From: Ralstonia sp. SET104
GTDB lineage: Bacteria > Pseudomonadota > Gammaproteobacteria > Burkholderiales > Burkholderiaceae
Direction: 5' to 3'
DNA: 64,000 nt
Assembly: GCF_003851545.1 (NCBI RefSeq)
Contig: NZ_BHVX01000001.1
Coordinates: 186,001 to 250,000 of the forward strand
The position numbers were made by a program, and so were the translations under genes. Below are positions 16,614 to 26,100 of this stretch, in pieces. Each line of letters begins with the position of its first letter. The stretch's first letter is position 1. The notes below the pieces were generated by a model. It was not told the origin of the DNA and made no database searches. It saw only the letters and a program-made list of their open reading frames with translations.

Positions 16614-18977
16614 ATGAAGATCGTCTGTATTGGTGGTGGGCCGGCTGGCCTCTACTTTGCCCTGCTGATGAAGCTGCAGGACCCGTCACACGACATCACT
16701 GTGGTGGAGCGCAACCGGCCGTATGACACCTTCGGCTGGGGTGTGGTCTTCTCAGACCAGACGCTTGGCAACCTGCAGCGGGCCGATGCCAAGAGCGCCG
16801 CGCAGATTCTCGACGCCTTCAACCATTGGGACGACATTGAAGTCCACATCCGTGGCCAGGTGGTGCGCTCGGGCGGCCACGGCTTCTGCGGCATTGGGCG
16901 CAAGCGGCTGCTGAACATCCTGCAGGCGCGCTGCGAGGAAGAAGGCGTCAAGCTCGTCTTTGAAACCGATGTGCAAGATGACACAGCCTATGCAGATGCG
17001 GACCTCATCATCGCCAGCGACGGCCTGAACAGCCGCATCCGCACCAAGTACGCCGCCACGTATCAACCTGATATCGACACGCGCCGCTGCCGCTTTGTCT
17101 GGCTCGGCACGCACAAGCTGTTCGAGGCGTTCACGTTTGCGTTTGAGGAAACCGAGCACGGCTGGTTTCAGGCACACGCATACCGCTTTGACGACCACAC
17201 CTCCACCTTCATCGTCGAGGCGCCGGAAGAGGTGTGGCGCAAGGCGGGGCTGGAGACAATGGAGAAGGAAGACGCCATCGCCTTCTGCGAGCGCCTGTTC
17301 GCCAAGCACCTTGATGGCAACAAGCTGATGTCCAACGCCACGCACCTGCGGGGCTCGGCGCAATGGATTCGTTTTCCGCGCGTGGTTTGCAGGCATTGGG
17401 TGCACACCAATGCGCACAACACGCCGGTGGTGCTGATGGGCGATGCCGCACACACGGCGCATTTCTCGATCGGCTCGGGCACGAAGCTGGCGCTGGAAGA
17501 TTCGATTGAGCTGGCGCGCAGCATCGGCCAGCACGCGGGCAATTTGCGCGCTGGGCTTGAACACTACGAAGCCGCGCGCAGCGTGGAAGTGCTGCGCATT
17601 CAGAACGCGGCGCGCAACTCGACCGAGTGGTTTGAAAACGTAGACCGCTACGCCAACCTGCCGACCGAACAGTTTGCGTATTCGCTGCTCACACGCAGCC
17701 AGCGCGTCAGCCACGAAAACCTGCGCCAGCGCGACAAGCGGTATCTCGAACAGTTTGAAGACTGGATTGCCGGGCAGGCTGGCGCACCACGCGCGCCCGA
17801 GCACGGCCCGGTGCCGCCGATGTTCACGCCCTTTACCGTGCGCGGCGTCACGCTCAAGAACCGCGTGGTGGTGTCGCCCATGGCGCAGTACTCGTGCGAA
17901 GACGGCCAGCCGGCGGACTATCACCTCGTGCACCTGGGGGCGCGCGCCATGGGTGGCGCCGGGCTGGTCATGGCCGAGATGACCTGCGTGTCGCCCGATG
18001 CGCGCATCACGCCGGGCTGCCCAGGTTTGTGGAACACCGAACAGCGCGATGGCTGGGCGCGCATCGTGCAGTTCGTGCACGGCAACAGCGATGCGAAGCT
18101 GGGCATCCAGCTTGGGCACGCAGGCGCCAAGGGCTCGACGCGTGTGGCGTGGGAGGGTATCGACCTGCCGCTGGAGGAGGGCCGGAACTGGCCGATCGTG
18201 TCCGCATCCCCCCAGCAGTATCTGGATGGCGTGAGCCAGTGGTCGCACGCCATGACGCGTGATGACATGGACCGCGTGCGTGACGACTTCGTGCACTCGG
18301 CACGCTTGGCGGCAGAGGCTGGCTTCGACTGGCTGGAGCTGCACTGCGCGCACGGCTATCTGCTGTCATCGTTCATCTCGCCGCTGACGAACCAGCGCAA
18401 TGACGCGTACGGCGGCTCGCTGGAAAACCGCCTGCGCTTTCCGCTGGAAGTCTTCCATGCGGTGCGCGAAGTGTGGCCGAGCACCAAGCCGATGTCGGTG
18501 CGTATTTCTGCGCACGACTGGGTGGAAGGCGGCATCACGCCGGACGATGCGGTGGCGATTGCACGCATCTTCAAGGCGGCGGGCGCCGACATGATCGACT
18601 GTTCGTCAGGCCAGGTCAGCAAGAAGGAGCAGCCGGTGTTCGGCCGCATGTTCCAGACACCGTTTGCCGATCGCGTGCGCAACGAGGCGGGCATCGCCAC
18701 GATTGCCGTGGGCGCGATTTCCGAGGCGGACCACGTCAACAGCATCATCGCCGCTGGCCGTGCCGACCTGTGCGCCGTGGCGCGCCCGCACCTGGCCAAC
18801 CCGGCCTGGACACTGAACGAAGCCGCGCGCATCGGTTACCTCGACATGCCATGGCCCAAGCAGTACCGCGCGGGCAAGCTGCAGTTGGAGCGCAATCTCG
18901 AACGTGAACGCGCGATGGCGGCGCAGGCGGCGGGGCTGTCTCCGCTGGAGCAGGCCAACCGCATGCAGGGGGTTTGA
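16614..18977 (+). CDS. 2-aminobenzoyl-CoA monooxygenase/reductase-like fusion (salicylyl-CoA hydroxylase type)
   Basis: 787-residue two-domain flavoenzyme. The N-terminal half (1-390) is a class A FAD monooxygenase: GGGPAGLY at 7-14 for FAD and [20 protein letters not shown] near residue 275-295. From about residue 400 it is an old yellow enzyme-type domain ([27 protein letters not shown]) without the cysteine cluster of dienoyl-CoA reductases. This fusion is known for the Azoarcus evansii enzyme that hydroxylates and then dearomatises 2-aminobenzoyl-CoA; databases also name it salicylyl-CoA 5-hydroxylase/oxidoreductase. The downstream CoA ligase and beta-oxidation genes support the first role. 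First gene of the operon; two bases separate its stop from the SDR gene. Confidence 0.9.
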   Translation: MKIVCIGGGPAGLYFALLMKLQDPSHDITVVERNRPYDTFGWGVVFSDQTLGNLQRADAKSAAQILDAFNHWDDIEVHIRGQVVRSGGHGFCGIGRKRLLNILQARCEEEGVKLVFETDVQDDTAYADADLIIASDGLNSRIRTKYAATYQPDIDTRRCRFVWLGTHKLFEAFTFAFEETEHGWFQAHAYRFDDHTSTFIVEAPEEVWRKAGLETMEKEDAIAFCERLFAKHLDGNKLMSNATHLRGSAQWIRFPRVVCRHWVHTNAHNTPVVLMGDAAHTAHFSIGSGTKLALEDSIELARSIGQHAGNLRAGLEHYEAARSVEVLRIQNAARNSTEWFENVDRYANLPTEQFAYSLLTRSQRVSHENLRQRDKRYLEQFEDWIAGQAGAPRAPEHGPVPPMFTPFTVRGVTLKNRVVVSPMAQYSCEDGQPADYHLVHLGARAMGGAGLVMAEMTCVSPDARITPGCPGLWNTEQRDGWARIVQFVHGNSDAKLGIQLGHAGAKGSTRVAWEGIDLPLEEGRNWPIVSASPQQYLDGVSQWSHAMTRDDMDRVRDDFVHSARLAAEAGFDWLELHCAHGYLLSSFISPLTNQRNDAYGGSLENRLRFPLEVFHAVREVWPSTKPMSVRISAHDWVEGGITPDDAVAIARIFKAAGADMIDCSSGQVSKKEQPVFGRMFQTPFADRVRNEAGIATIAVGAISEADHVNSIIAAGRADLCAVARPHLANPAWTLNEAARIGYLDMPWPKQYRAGKLQLERNLERERAMAAQAAGLSPLEQANRMQGV

Positions 18978-18978
18978 G

Positions 18979-19761
18979 ATGGCGACATCCGCGATGCTGA
19001 CAGGACACCATGCCGTTGTGACCGGTGCAGGCCGGGGGATTGGCGCGGCCATTGCTGCGCAGTTGGCCGCCCAGGGCGCCACGCTCACGCTGATGGGCCG
19101 CACCGCTGCCGCGCTCGAAGCCACCGCCAAGACGTTGCCCGACAGCGCTCGCGTACAGGTCGTCACGTGCGACGTTACGGATGGGGCGAGTGTGTCGACG
19201 GCGTTTGAGTCGGCCCGTGCGGGGCTCGGCACCATCTCCATCCTCGTCAATAACGCGGGGCAAGCCGAGAGTGCGCCGTTTGCCAAGACCACGCTTGACC
19301 AGTGGCAGCGCATGCTGGCCGTGAACCTGACGGGCACGTTCCTGTGCACGCAGGCGGCGCTGGCGGATGTGCAAGCGTCGGGCCGTGGCCGCATCGTCAA
19401 CATTGCGAGTACGGCGGGGCAGCGCGGCTATGCATATGTGTCCGCCTATGTGGCGGCCAAGCATGGGGTGATTGGCCTGACGCGCGCGCTGGCGCTGGAG
19501 CTGGCGGCGCGCGGCGTCACCGTCAATGCGGTGTGCCCCGGCTACACCGAAACCGACATCGTGCGCGAGAGCATTGACCGCATCGTCGCGCGCACCGGCC
19601 GCAGCGCAGAAGAGGCGCGCGCCGAGCTGACCAAGGGCAACCCGCAAGGCAGGTTGGTGACGCCGGATGAAGTGGCGAATGCGGTGTTGTGGCTGTGCTC
19701 CGACGGCGCATCGTCCATCACCGGGCAAGCCATCTCGGTATCCGGTGGGGAGGTGATGTGA
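18979..19761 (+). CDS. SDR family dehydrogenase (3-hydroxyacyl-CoA dehydrogenase-like)
   Basis: 260-residue short-chain dehydrogenase. The NAD(P) motif TGAGRGIG is at 15-22, NNAG near 91-94, and the catalytic residues are Ser144, Tyr157 and Lys161 (YVAAK). In this operon it most likely oxidises a hydroxylated alicyclic CoA ester after ring reduction, the 3-hydroxyacyl-CoA dehydrogenase step of the pathway. The ATG at 18979 follows the previous stop by one base; longer in-frame starts lie inside the upstream gene. It ends in a 4-base overlap with the MarR gene. Confidence 0.92.
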   Translation: MATSAMLTGHHAVVTGAGRGIGAAIAAQLAAQGATLTLMGRTAAALEATAKTLPDSARVQVVTCDVTDGASVSTAFESARAGLGTISILVNNAGQAESAPFAKTTLDQWQRMLAVNLTGTFLCTQAALADVQASGRGRIVNIASTAGQRGYAYVSAYVAAKHGVIGLTRALALELAARGVTVNAVCPGYTETDIVRESIDRIVARTGRSAEEARAELTKGNPQGRLVTPDEVANAVLWLCSDGASSITGQAISVSGGEVM

Positions 19762-20354
19762 GCAAGCCCCGCAAGACTGCACTCGCCACCCGCACGTCCG
19801 GCTACCACAAGGTTGTGCAGGCATTGGGCGACGAACGCATCGGCCTGGAAGCGCGCGCACAGGCAGACGACCACATGGACGTAAAGATCTGGCTGCGCCT
19901 GCTGGCCTGCAGCACGCAGATCGAGCAGCAGATCCGCCAGCGCCTGCGCACGCGGTTTAACACCACGCTGCCGCGCTTCGACTATCTGGCCCAGCTTGAT
20001 CGCCACCCCCATGGCCTGCGCATGAACGTGCTGTCGCGCTATCTGATGGTGACCGGCGGCAATGTCACCGGCCTGACCGATCAGCTGGAGAAGGAAGGGC
20101 TTGTCAAACGCGAAGCCGATCCGGATGATCGCCGGTCCTTTCGCGTGCTGCTGACCGATGCCGGCCGCAGGGACTTTGCCGAGATGGCCGCCGAACATGA
20201 ACGCTGGCTGATCGAGATGTTCGAAGGCTTGGGGCTAGCCAACAAAGATGCGCTGTACGCGCAGCTAGGCCACCTGCGCGTGCACCTTGCGCAGCGCGAG
20301 GAAGAGCTGGACGCCCGTGATGATCAACCTCAAACAAACGCGACCAAACCATGA
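19758..20354 (+). CDS. MarR family transcriptional regulator (internal to operon)
   Basis: 198-residue MarR regulator with a winged helix (about 75-140: [27 protein letters not shown] contains the recognition helix and wing). The start is the GTG at 19758, which overlaps the SDR stop codon; the following ATG of the enoyl-CoA hydratase gene overlaps its own stop. It is thus translated in the middle of the operon it probably controls. Pathway MarR proteins of this kind, such as those of benzoyl-CoA-type clusters, usually respond to the CoA thioester. Its N-terminus is about 40 residues longer than the MarR core. Confidence 0.9.
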   Translation: MSKPRKTALATRTSGYHKVVQALGDERIGLEARAQADDHMDVKIWLRLLACSTQIEQQIRQRLRTRFNTTLPRFDYLAQLDRHPHGLRMNVLSRYLMVTGGNVTGLTDQLEKEGLVKREADPDDRRSFRVLLTDAGRRDFAEMAAEHERWLIEMFEGLGLANKDALYAQLGHLRVHLAQREEELDARDDQPQTNATKP

Positions 20355-21202
20355 CTGACCGTATTGATCCGGCGCTCTTGACCGGCAACCGCCGCCCGCT
20401 CGCAGGCTATCAGGCCAAACACTTCTTGTGGAGCGTGGAGGGCGGCGTTGCCACCATCACGCTCAACCGGCCCGAGCGCAAGAACCCGCTCACGTTTGAT
20501 TCGTACGCCGAGCTGCGTGATTTGTTCCACCAGCTCAAGTGGGCGGACGATGTCAAAGCCGTCGTGCTGGCGGGCGCGGGCGACAACTTCTGTTCCGGCG
20601 GCGATGTGCACGAAATCATCGGCCCGCTGGTGCAGCTGAAGGCGCCCGAGCTGCTGATGTTCACGCGCATGACTGGTGAACTGGTGAAGACGATGCGGGC
20701 GTGTCCGCAGCCGATCGTCGCTGCCATTGATGGCGTGTGTGCGGGCGCGGGTGCCATCCTGGCGATGGCTTCGGACTTGCGACTGGGCACCGTGCGCAGC
20801 AAGACCGCTTTTCTCTTCAACCGCGTCGGCCTGGCGGGTTGCGACATGGGCGCCTGCGCGATCCTGCCGCGCATCATCGGTCAGGGCCGTGCGAGCGAGC
20901 TGCTCTACACCGGCCGTTCGATGAGCGGCGAAGAGGGCGAGCGCTGGGGCTTCTTCAACCGCCTTTGCGAACCCGCCGAGGTACTGGCCCAGGCGCAAGC
21001 GCTCGCGGCTAGCCTGGCCGCGGGCCCCACCTTCGCCAACGGCATCACCAAGACGATGCTGCACCAGGAATGGACCATGACGATCGAGCAGGCGATTGAG
21101 GCGGAAGCCCAGGCGCAGGCCATCTGCATGCTGACCGAAGATTTCTCGCGTGCGTACCACGCGTTTGTCGCCAAGCAAAAACCGGTGTTCGAGGGGAACT
21201 GA
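20351..21202 (+). CDS. Enoyl-CoA hydratase/isomerase family protein
   Basis: 283-residue crotonase-fold enzyme. The oxyanion-hole segments are CSGGDVHE and GVCAGAGA. By eye, the two glutamates used by classical enoyl-CoA hydratase (in GGGCELAM and QPEILLG) are not at the aligned positions, where I read GAGAILAM and NRVGLAG; an Asp in GCDMGAC could serve instead. This suggests a specialised reaction, for example hydration, isomerisation or ring cleavage of an alicyclic CoA ester made by the pathway. Starts in a 4-base ATGA overlap with marR and is followed one base later by the acyl-CoA dehydrogenase gene. Confidence 0.9.
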   Translation: MTDRIDPALLTGNRRPLAGYQAKHFLWSVEGGVATITLNRPERKNPLTFDSYAELRDLFHQLKWADDVKAVVLAGAGDNFCSGGDVHEIIGPLVQLKAPELLMFTRMTGELVKTMRACPQPIVAAIDGVCAGAGAILAMASDLRLGTVRSKTAFLFNRVGLAGCDMGACAILPRIIGQGRASELLYTGRSMSGEEGERWGFFNRLCEPAEVLAQAQALAASLAAGPTFANGITKTMLHQEWTMTIEQAIEAEAQAQAICMLTEDFSRAYHAFVAKQKPVFEGN

Positions 21203-21203
21203 C

Positions 21204-22391
21204 ATGAGCGACACGGATTATCTGCAGTGGCCCTTCTTTGACGACAAGCACCGCCAGCTTGCGACCGAACTCGACGCCTGGGCGACCCAGCACATCCCGC
21301 ACGATCACGGCCCCGATGTGGATGCCGAGTGCCGCGCGCTGGTGAGGCAGCTTGGGCAAGCGGGTTGGTTGCGCCACGCGGTGGGCGGAACGGTGCATGG
21401 CGGCGCAGGCGGGATGACGAACCTGCGCATCGACACGCGCGCCGTCTGCCTGATCCGCGAAACGCTGGCGCGCCATTCCGGCCTTGCCGACTTTGCATTT
21501 GCGATGCAAGGGTTGGGCTCAGGTGCGATCTCGCTGCACGGCACGCCGGAGCAGCGTGAGCGTTATCTGACGAAGGTGGCGTGTGGTGAAGCCATCTCTG
21601 CCTTCGCGCTGTCCGAGCCTGACGCCGGTTCCGACGTGGCGGCCATGGCTTGCGCCGCGCGCGAGGATGGCACGGACTACGTGCTCGACGGCGAGAAGAC
21701 GTGGATTTCCAACGGCGGTATTGCAGACTTCTATGTTGTGTTCGCCCGCACAGGGGAGGCGCCGGGCTCGCGTGGCATCAGCGCGTTCATCGTTGAAGCA
21801 GAGACGCCGGGTTTCGAAATTGCCGAGCGCATCAACGTGATTGCGCCGCACCCACTCGCACGCTTGCGCTTTACCAATTGCCGCATCCCGGCCAGCCAGC
21901 GTGTGGGCGCGGCGGGCGAGGGCTTCAAGGTCGCCATGCGCACACTGGATGTGTTTCGCACGTCCGTGGCGGCGGCGGCACTCGGCTTTGCGCGCCGCGC
22001 GCTTGATGAAGCGCTCGCGCGTGCCACCACCCGCAAGATGTTCAACGGCGTGTTGGCCGACTTCCAGCTCACGCAGGCCAAGCTCGCGCAGATGGCCACG
22101 GCTATCGACAGCGCGGCGCTGCTGACCTACCGCGCCGCGTGGCAGCGTGACCAGGGCCGCAACGTAACGCGCGAAGCCGCCATGGCCAAGTTGACCGCCA
22201 CCGAGAACGCACAACAGGTGATTGACGCCGCTGTGCAGATGTGGGGCGGCTTGGGCGTGGTGAGCGAGCAGCCGGTCGAACGCCTGTATCGCGAGATTCG
22301 CGCGCTGCGCATCTACGAAGGCGCAACCGAAGTGCAGCAACTCATCATCGCGCGCGAACTGCTGCGTGCATCAGCGCCTGCCAAGCCCTGA
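21204..22391 (+). CDS. Acyl-CoA dehydrogenase
   Basis: 395-residue flavoprotein of the acyl-CoA dehydrogenase family; oxidises a CoA ester to the enoyl-CoA and passes electrons to ETF. The substrate/FAD loop is [20 protein letters not shown] follows, and the catalytic base is the Glu in [11 protein letters not shown] near the C-terminus. The ATG at 21204 has a GAGGGG site just upstream. In the operon it would dehydrogenate the ring or the ring-opened product of 2-aminobenzoyl-CoA breakdown. Confidence 0.93.
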   Translation: MSDTDYLQWPFFDDKHRQLATELDAWATQHIPHDHGPDVDAECRALVRQLGQAGWLRHAVGGTVHGGAGGMTNLRIDTRAVCLIRETLARHSGLADFAFAMQGLGSGAISLHGTPEQRERYLTKVACGEAISAFALSEPDAGSDVAAMACAAREDGTDYVLDGEKTWISNGGIADFYVVFARTGEAPGSRGISAFIVEAETPGFEIAERINVIAPHPLARLRFTNCRIPASQRVGAAGEGFKVAMRTLDVFRTSVAAAALGFARRALDEALARATTRKMFNGVLADFQLTQAKLAQMATAIDSAALLTYRAAWQRDQGRNVTREAAMAKLTATENAQQVIDAAVQMWGGLGVVSEQPVERLYREIRALRIYEGATEVQQLIIARELLRASAPAKP

Positions 22392-22426
22392 TCGATACCC
22401 GACCCGCCAGAGACGGAGAGTTCGCC

Positions 22427-24043
22427 ATGCCCAGCGCCCATATCGACACTTTCGCCCGCGACCGTCTGCCGCCGGCGGAGCTGCAACCGGTCTACCGCTT
22501 CGACCTGCCAGCGCTGCAGTTTCCGGCGCAGCTCAATTGCGCGACCGAGCTGCTCGACAATCGTGTCGCTGCCGGTGAGGGCGAGCGCCTGTGCATTCAG
22601 GCCCCCGGCATCCGCTGGACCTATGCGGACTTGCAGGAACACGCCAACCGCATCGCCAACGTGCTGGTGCACGAGATGGGCGTGGTGCCGGGCAACCGCG
22701 TGCTGCTGCGCTCGCCCAACAGCCCCATGCTGGCGGCGTGCTGGTTTGCCGTGATGAAGGCGGGCGCGATTGCGGTGGCGACCATGCCGCTGCTGCGCGC
22801 CAAGGAGCTGGGGCAGATTCTGGACAAGGGCGAGATCGGCTTCGCGCTATGCGATGCACGGTTGATTGATGAGCTGCGTGGTGCAGTGGCGCAAGCCGCC
22901 AAGCCGGTGCAGACGCTGTGCTTTCACGACGACACGCACGAAGGGCTGGAGGTGGCCATGGCACGCCAGCCGGCCACCTTCACCAATGTCGATACGTCTG
23001 CCGACGATACGTGCCTGCTCGCCTTCACTTCCGGTACGACCGGTGTGCCAAAGGCGACGATGCATTTTCATCGCGACATCATGGCGATCTGCGCATGCTG
23101 GCCGCCGCATGTGCTGCAGCCGCGCGCCGATGACGTCTTCATCGGCAGCCCGCCGATGGCGTTCACGTTCGGGCTGGGCGGCCTGCTGCTGTTTCCGATG
23201 AGCGCGGGGGCATCGACGGTGCTGCTGGAGAAGGCGTCGCCCAACGATCTGGTGGATGGCATTCGCACGTTTGGGGCGACGGTGCTGTTCACCGCGCCAA
23301 CCACCTACCGCGCCATCGCCGCGCGTGGGAATGAGCTACGCGCCACGCCACTGCGCCGCTGCGTTTCTGCTGGCGAAGCATTGCCTGTTGCCACGCGCAC
23401 GCTGTGGAAGAACGCCAGCGGCATCGAGCTGATTGACGGTATTGGCGCGACGGAGATGCTGCACATCTTCATCTCCGCTGCTGATGCTGACGTGCGCCCC
23501 GGCGCAACCGGCAAGGCTGTCCCCGGCTATGTTGCGCGCGTGGTGGATGATGAAGGCAACCCCGTGCCGCCGGGCACGGTGGGCCGCCTGGCGGTGCGGG
23601 GCCCGACCGGCTGCCGCTATCTTGCCGACGACCGCCAGCGCGCTTACGTGCGCGACGGCTGGAACCTCACCGGCGACGCTTATGTGATGGACGAAGAAGG
23701 TTACTTCCACTACCACTCCCGCACTGACGACATGATCATCTCGTCGGGCTACAACATTGCCGCGCCCGAGGTGGAAGATGCGTTGATGCAGCATCCGGCC
23801 GTGGCCGAGTGTGGTGTGATTGGCGAGCCGGACGAAGAGCGCGGCCAGATCGTCAAAGCCTTTGTGGTGCTGCACCCCGGCAACGAAGCGGGGCCCGAGA
23901 TGGTCAAGACGCTGCAGGATTTTGTGAAGCAGACGGTGGCGCCGTACAAGTACCCGCGCGCCATCGAGTTCCGCGCGAGCCTGCCGCGCAGTGAAGTCGG
24001 TAAGCTCTTGCGTTATCGCCTGCGTGAGCACGACAAACCATGA
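22427..24043 (+). CDS. 2-aminobenzoate/benzoate-CoA ligase
   Basis: 538-residue AMP-forming acyl-CoA synthetase that activates an aromatic acid to its CoA thioester. Adenylation motifs: FTSGTTGVPK around residues 200-209, GIGATEML (A5), GDAY (A7), SRTDDMIISSGYN (A8 hinge) and Lys526 in SEVGKLLRY (A10). Overall length and N-terminus (HIDTFARDRLPP) match the benzoate/2-aminobenzoate-CoA ligase branch. The ATG at 22427 follows a GGAGAG site. It supplies the substrate of the fused monooxygenase/reductase and overlaps the thioesterase gene by 4 bases. Confidence 0.92.
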   Translation: MPSAHIDTFARDRLPPAELQPVYRFDLPALQFPAQLNCATELLDNRVAAGEGERLCIQAPGIRWTYADLQEHANRIANVLVHEMGVVPGNRVLLRSPNSPMLAACWFAVMKAGAIAVATMPLLRAKELGQILDKGEIGFALCDARLIDELRGAVAQAAKPVQTLCFHDDTHEGLEVAMARQPATFTNVDTSADDTCLLAFTSGTTGVPKATMHFHRDIMAICACWPPHVLQPRADDVFIGSPPMAFTFGLGGLLLFPMSAGASTVLLEKASPNDLVDGIRTFGATVLFTAPTTYRAIAARGNELRATPLRRCVSAGEALPVATRTLWKNASGIELIDGIGATEMLHIFISAADADVRPGATGKAVPGYVARVVDDEGNPVPPGTVGRLAVRGPTGCRYLADDRQRAYVRDGWNLTGDAYVMDEEGYFHYHSRTDDMIISSGYNIAAPEVEDALMQHPAVAECGVIGEPDEERGQIVKAFVVLHPGNEAGPEMVKTLQDFVKQTVAPYKYPRAIEFRASLPRSEVGKLLRYRLREHDKP

Positions 24044-24459
24044 ACCGCTATCACTTCGAGCGCGCCGCGCGCATCCGCTTTGCACATTGCGACCCGGCCG
24101 GCATCGTCTACTTTCCGCAGTACCTCGTGCTGTTCAACGGCCTGGTCGAAGACTGGTTTACCGATGGGCTGGGCATCTCGTATGCGCAGATGCTGGGCCC
24201 GCGACGCATCGGCCTGCCCATCGTCAAGCTGCACTGCGAGTTCAGCGCCATCAGCCGCATGGGCGACGATGTGCAGTTCAAGTTGAGGCTGGAGCGGCTC
24301 GGCAATGCATCGCTCACGTTGGGCCTGGATTGCTGGGCGGACGACGAACAGCGTGTGCGCTCGCAGCAGGTTCTGGTGTTTACCGATCTCAATACGCATC
24401 GCGCGATGCCGATGCCGCCCGACGTGCGGCAGGCGATTGAGGCGAGCGTTCAACAGTAG
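24040..24459 (+). CDS. 4-hydroxybenzoyl-CoA thioesterase family protein
   Basis: 139-residue hot-dog fold thioesterase. The N-terminal signature HCDPAGIVYFPQY contains Asp18 at the catalytic position of the Pseudomonas 4-hydroxybenzoyl-CoA thioesterase. It probably releases CoA from stalled or dead-end aromatic thioesters formed by the ligase, a common accessory in aromatic-CoA pathways. Translationally coupled to the ligase by an ATGA overlap. Confidence 0.9.
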   Translation: MNRYHFERAARIRFAHCDPAGIVYFPQYLVLFNGLVEDWFTDGLGISYAQMLGPRRIGLPIVKLHCEFSAISRMGDDVQFKLRLERLGNASLTLGLDCWADDEQRVRSQQVLVFTDLNTHRAMPMPPDVRQAIEASVQQ

Positions 24460-24487
24460 AAACAATCGCAATAGAAGGAATCGCATC

Positions 24488-24898
24488 ATGCAAGCTCTCC
24501 TCCCTCCTGGCTGGCCGCGTCCGAAGGGCTATGCCAACGGTGTGTCCGCACGTGGGCGCATGATCTTCGTGGCCGGCATGATCGGCTGGGACGCGCAGGG
24601 CGTGTTCCACACGGATGACCTTGCCGGACAGGTGCGCCAGGCGCTGCAGAACATCGTCGACGTGCTTGCTGCCGGCGATGCCAAGCCCGAGCACATCGTA
24701 CGCATGACGTGGTACGTGACCGACCGGCGCGCCTACGTGGCTGCGTATCCCGAGATCGGCCAGGCTTTCCGCGAGCTGATCGGCAGCTTCAGCATTGCGA
24801 TGACGGCGGTGGAGGTGTCAGCGCTGGTGGAGGACCGGGCCAAGGTTGAGATTGAGGTGACGGCGGTGGTGCCGGACCAGGTTTTATGCGCGCGGTAA
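24488..24898 (+). CDS. Rid (YjgF/YER057c) family protein lacking the catalytic arginine
   Basis: 136-residue Rid-fold protein, last gene of the operon. RidA enzymes hydrolyse enamines and imines to ketones and ammonia. In E. coli RidA the key Arg105 lies in VEVARL; here the matching segment is VEVSAL, with Ala112 in that place, so it belongs to one of the Rid subgroups without the arginine. In a 2-aminobenzoyl-CoA pathway a deaminase acting on the dearomatised amino-enone is needed, which makes its presence meaningful, but the mechanism must differ from RidA. The ATG at 24488 has AGAAGGAA upstream. Confidence 0.88.
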   Translation: MQALLPPGWPRPKGYANGVSARGRMIFVAGMIGWDAQGVFHTDDLAGQVRQALQNIVDVLAAGDAKPEHIVRMTWYVTDRRAYVAAYPEIGQAFRELIGSFSIAMTAVEVSALVEDRAKVEIEVTAVVPDQVLCAR

Positions 24899-24904
24899 CG
24901 GGAG

Positions 24905-25000
24905 ACAAAAAAAGGCTGTACCAAGTCCGCCCATTGATGGTTTCGGCCAACGCATTGTCGTCGCTGTCCATGGCTGCCAACCGAGGGTTCGACGCCGGCC
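24905..25000 (-). pseudogene. IS3-family transposase remnant
   Basis: The minus strand encodes MDSDDNALAETING, matching the DDE transposase segment (typically SVGDSYDNALAETINGLYK) of IS3-family OrfB with a short deletion before it; the frame then runs into unrelated sequence. No terminal repeats are seen. It sits between the aminobenzoate operon and the start of the envelope island, marking an old insertion. Confidence 0.6.
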
Positions 25001-25072
25001 CCGGCCGGCCTTTTACGTGATCTTCAAATTCTCGACGGCCCCGCATCGCTCCGGGGCTGTGCGACCTCAATA

Positions 25073-25846
25073 TCAGTGCGCGGTGCTGGCGGCCCTCTGT
25101 CGAACGAGCAGCACGCTGACCAGAATGAACCCGACAAGCGCGGCCGAAGCGGAGTAACGACTGAGCGCCAAGCCGCCCGCGTTCAGGGGTTTGTCTAAGA
25201 AGTCGCCCACCACGGCGCCCAGCGGGCGGGTCAGGATGAACGCGGCCCAGAACAGCAGCGTGCGCGACACGCTCGTCCAGAAGTAGGCCGCCGCGATCAA
25301 GGCCAGCAGCCCACCGAACACGATGGCCGCGCCGGTGTACCCCAAGCCTGCGGAGTCGGCGGTCCAGTCGCCCAACGCTGTCCCTAACGTCTGCGAGAAC
25401 ATGATCGTCACCCAGTAGAACGCCTCGGCCTTTGGCGTGCTGACGGTGCTGACCGAGATAGAGCCGAGCGTGCGATGCCAGAGAATGAGCGAGCCCAGCA
25501 GCAATATCAGCAGCAGGCTCGAACCGCCGGCGTATCCGATGCCGAGCGACCGATCCGCAAAATCGGCCAGCGTTGTGCCGACGGTGGTCGTGGCGATGAT
25601 GGTCGTCCAGTAGAGAAACGGACGGAACGCCTTGGCCTTGATCTGCGCCATCACCAGTGCCAGGAAGATCGCCGCGAAGATGACGGTGCTGAGCAGGTAG
25701 CCCATGTTCATGGACATCGAGACAGCATCGCCCCCGGTTTCTCCGAGCGTCGTTGCGGCGATCTTGATGATCCAGAATCCGAGCGTGACTTCGGGCACTT
25801 TGGCCAGGGCGGCCTCTGTTCGACTGAGTGGTTTGCTGATTGCCAT
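25073..25846 (-). CDS. COG4705-type membrane protein with four internal repeats
   Basis: 257-residue inner-membrane protein with about eight hydrophobic helices. Four related motifs recur: TTLGETGGD, TTTVGTTLAD, SQTLGTALGD and TRPLGAVVGD, each Thr-x-hydrophobic-Gly then Asp four to five residues on, preceded by Lys, Thr or Arg. This fourfold pattern is typical of the uncharacterised membrane-anchored COG4705 proteins and hints at a pseudo-symmetric transporter with four buried acidic residues, possibly for a cation. The start at 25846 has GGGAG upstream (minus strand). It is divergent from the response regulator, 254 bases away, and may be under its control. Confidence 0.82.
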   Translation of the reverse strand: MAISKPLSRTEAALAKVPEVTLGFWIIKIAATTLGETGGDAVSMSMNMGYLLSTVIFAAIFLALVMAQIKAKAFRPFLYWTTIIATTTVGTTLADFADRSLGIGYAGGSSLLLILLLGSLILWHRTLGSISVSTVSTPKAEAFYWVTIMFSQTLGTALGDWTADSAGLGYTGAAIVFGGLLALIAAAYFWTSVSRTLLFWAAFILTRPLGAVVGDFLDKPLNAGGLALSRYSASAALVGFILVSVLLVRQRAASTAH

Positions 25847-26100
25847 TGTTTGATCTCCCAGGCGGATGCAAGTGACGGTGTGACTGACTCTGGTTGGCAA
25901 GTTTGCTCCTCCAGACTTAGCGCTTTCATAGCGGCACTTTCTGTGCCTTGTGCTTCTTTGATAGCGCTTGAACAGCGCGCAGATTGTTCTCTAAGTACCA
26001 GACCGGATTGCATTTGCCTGTTAAGCATTCATCATCTTGAAGCGTGGTGTTACGTCCGCTTGTGCGTGAACCGCCAGATAGGATTGGCACGAGGATTCGT

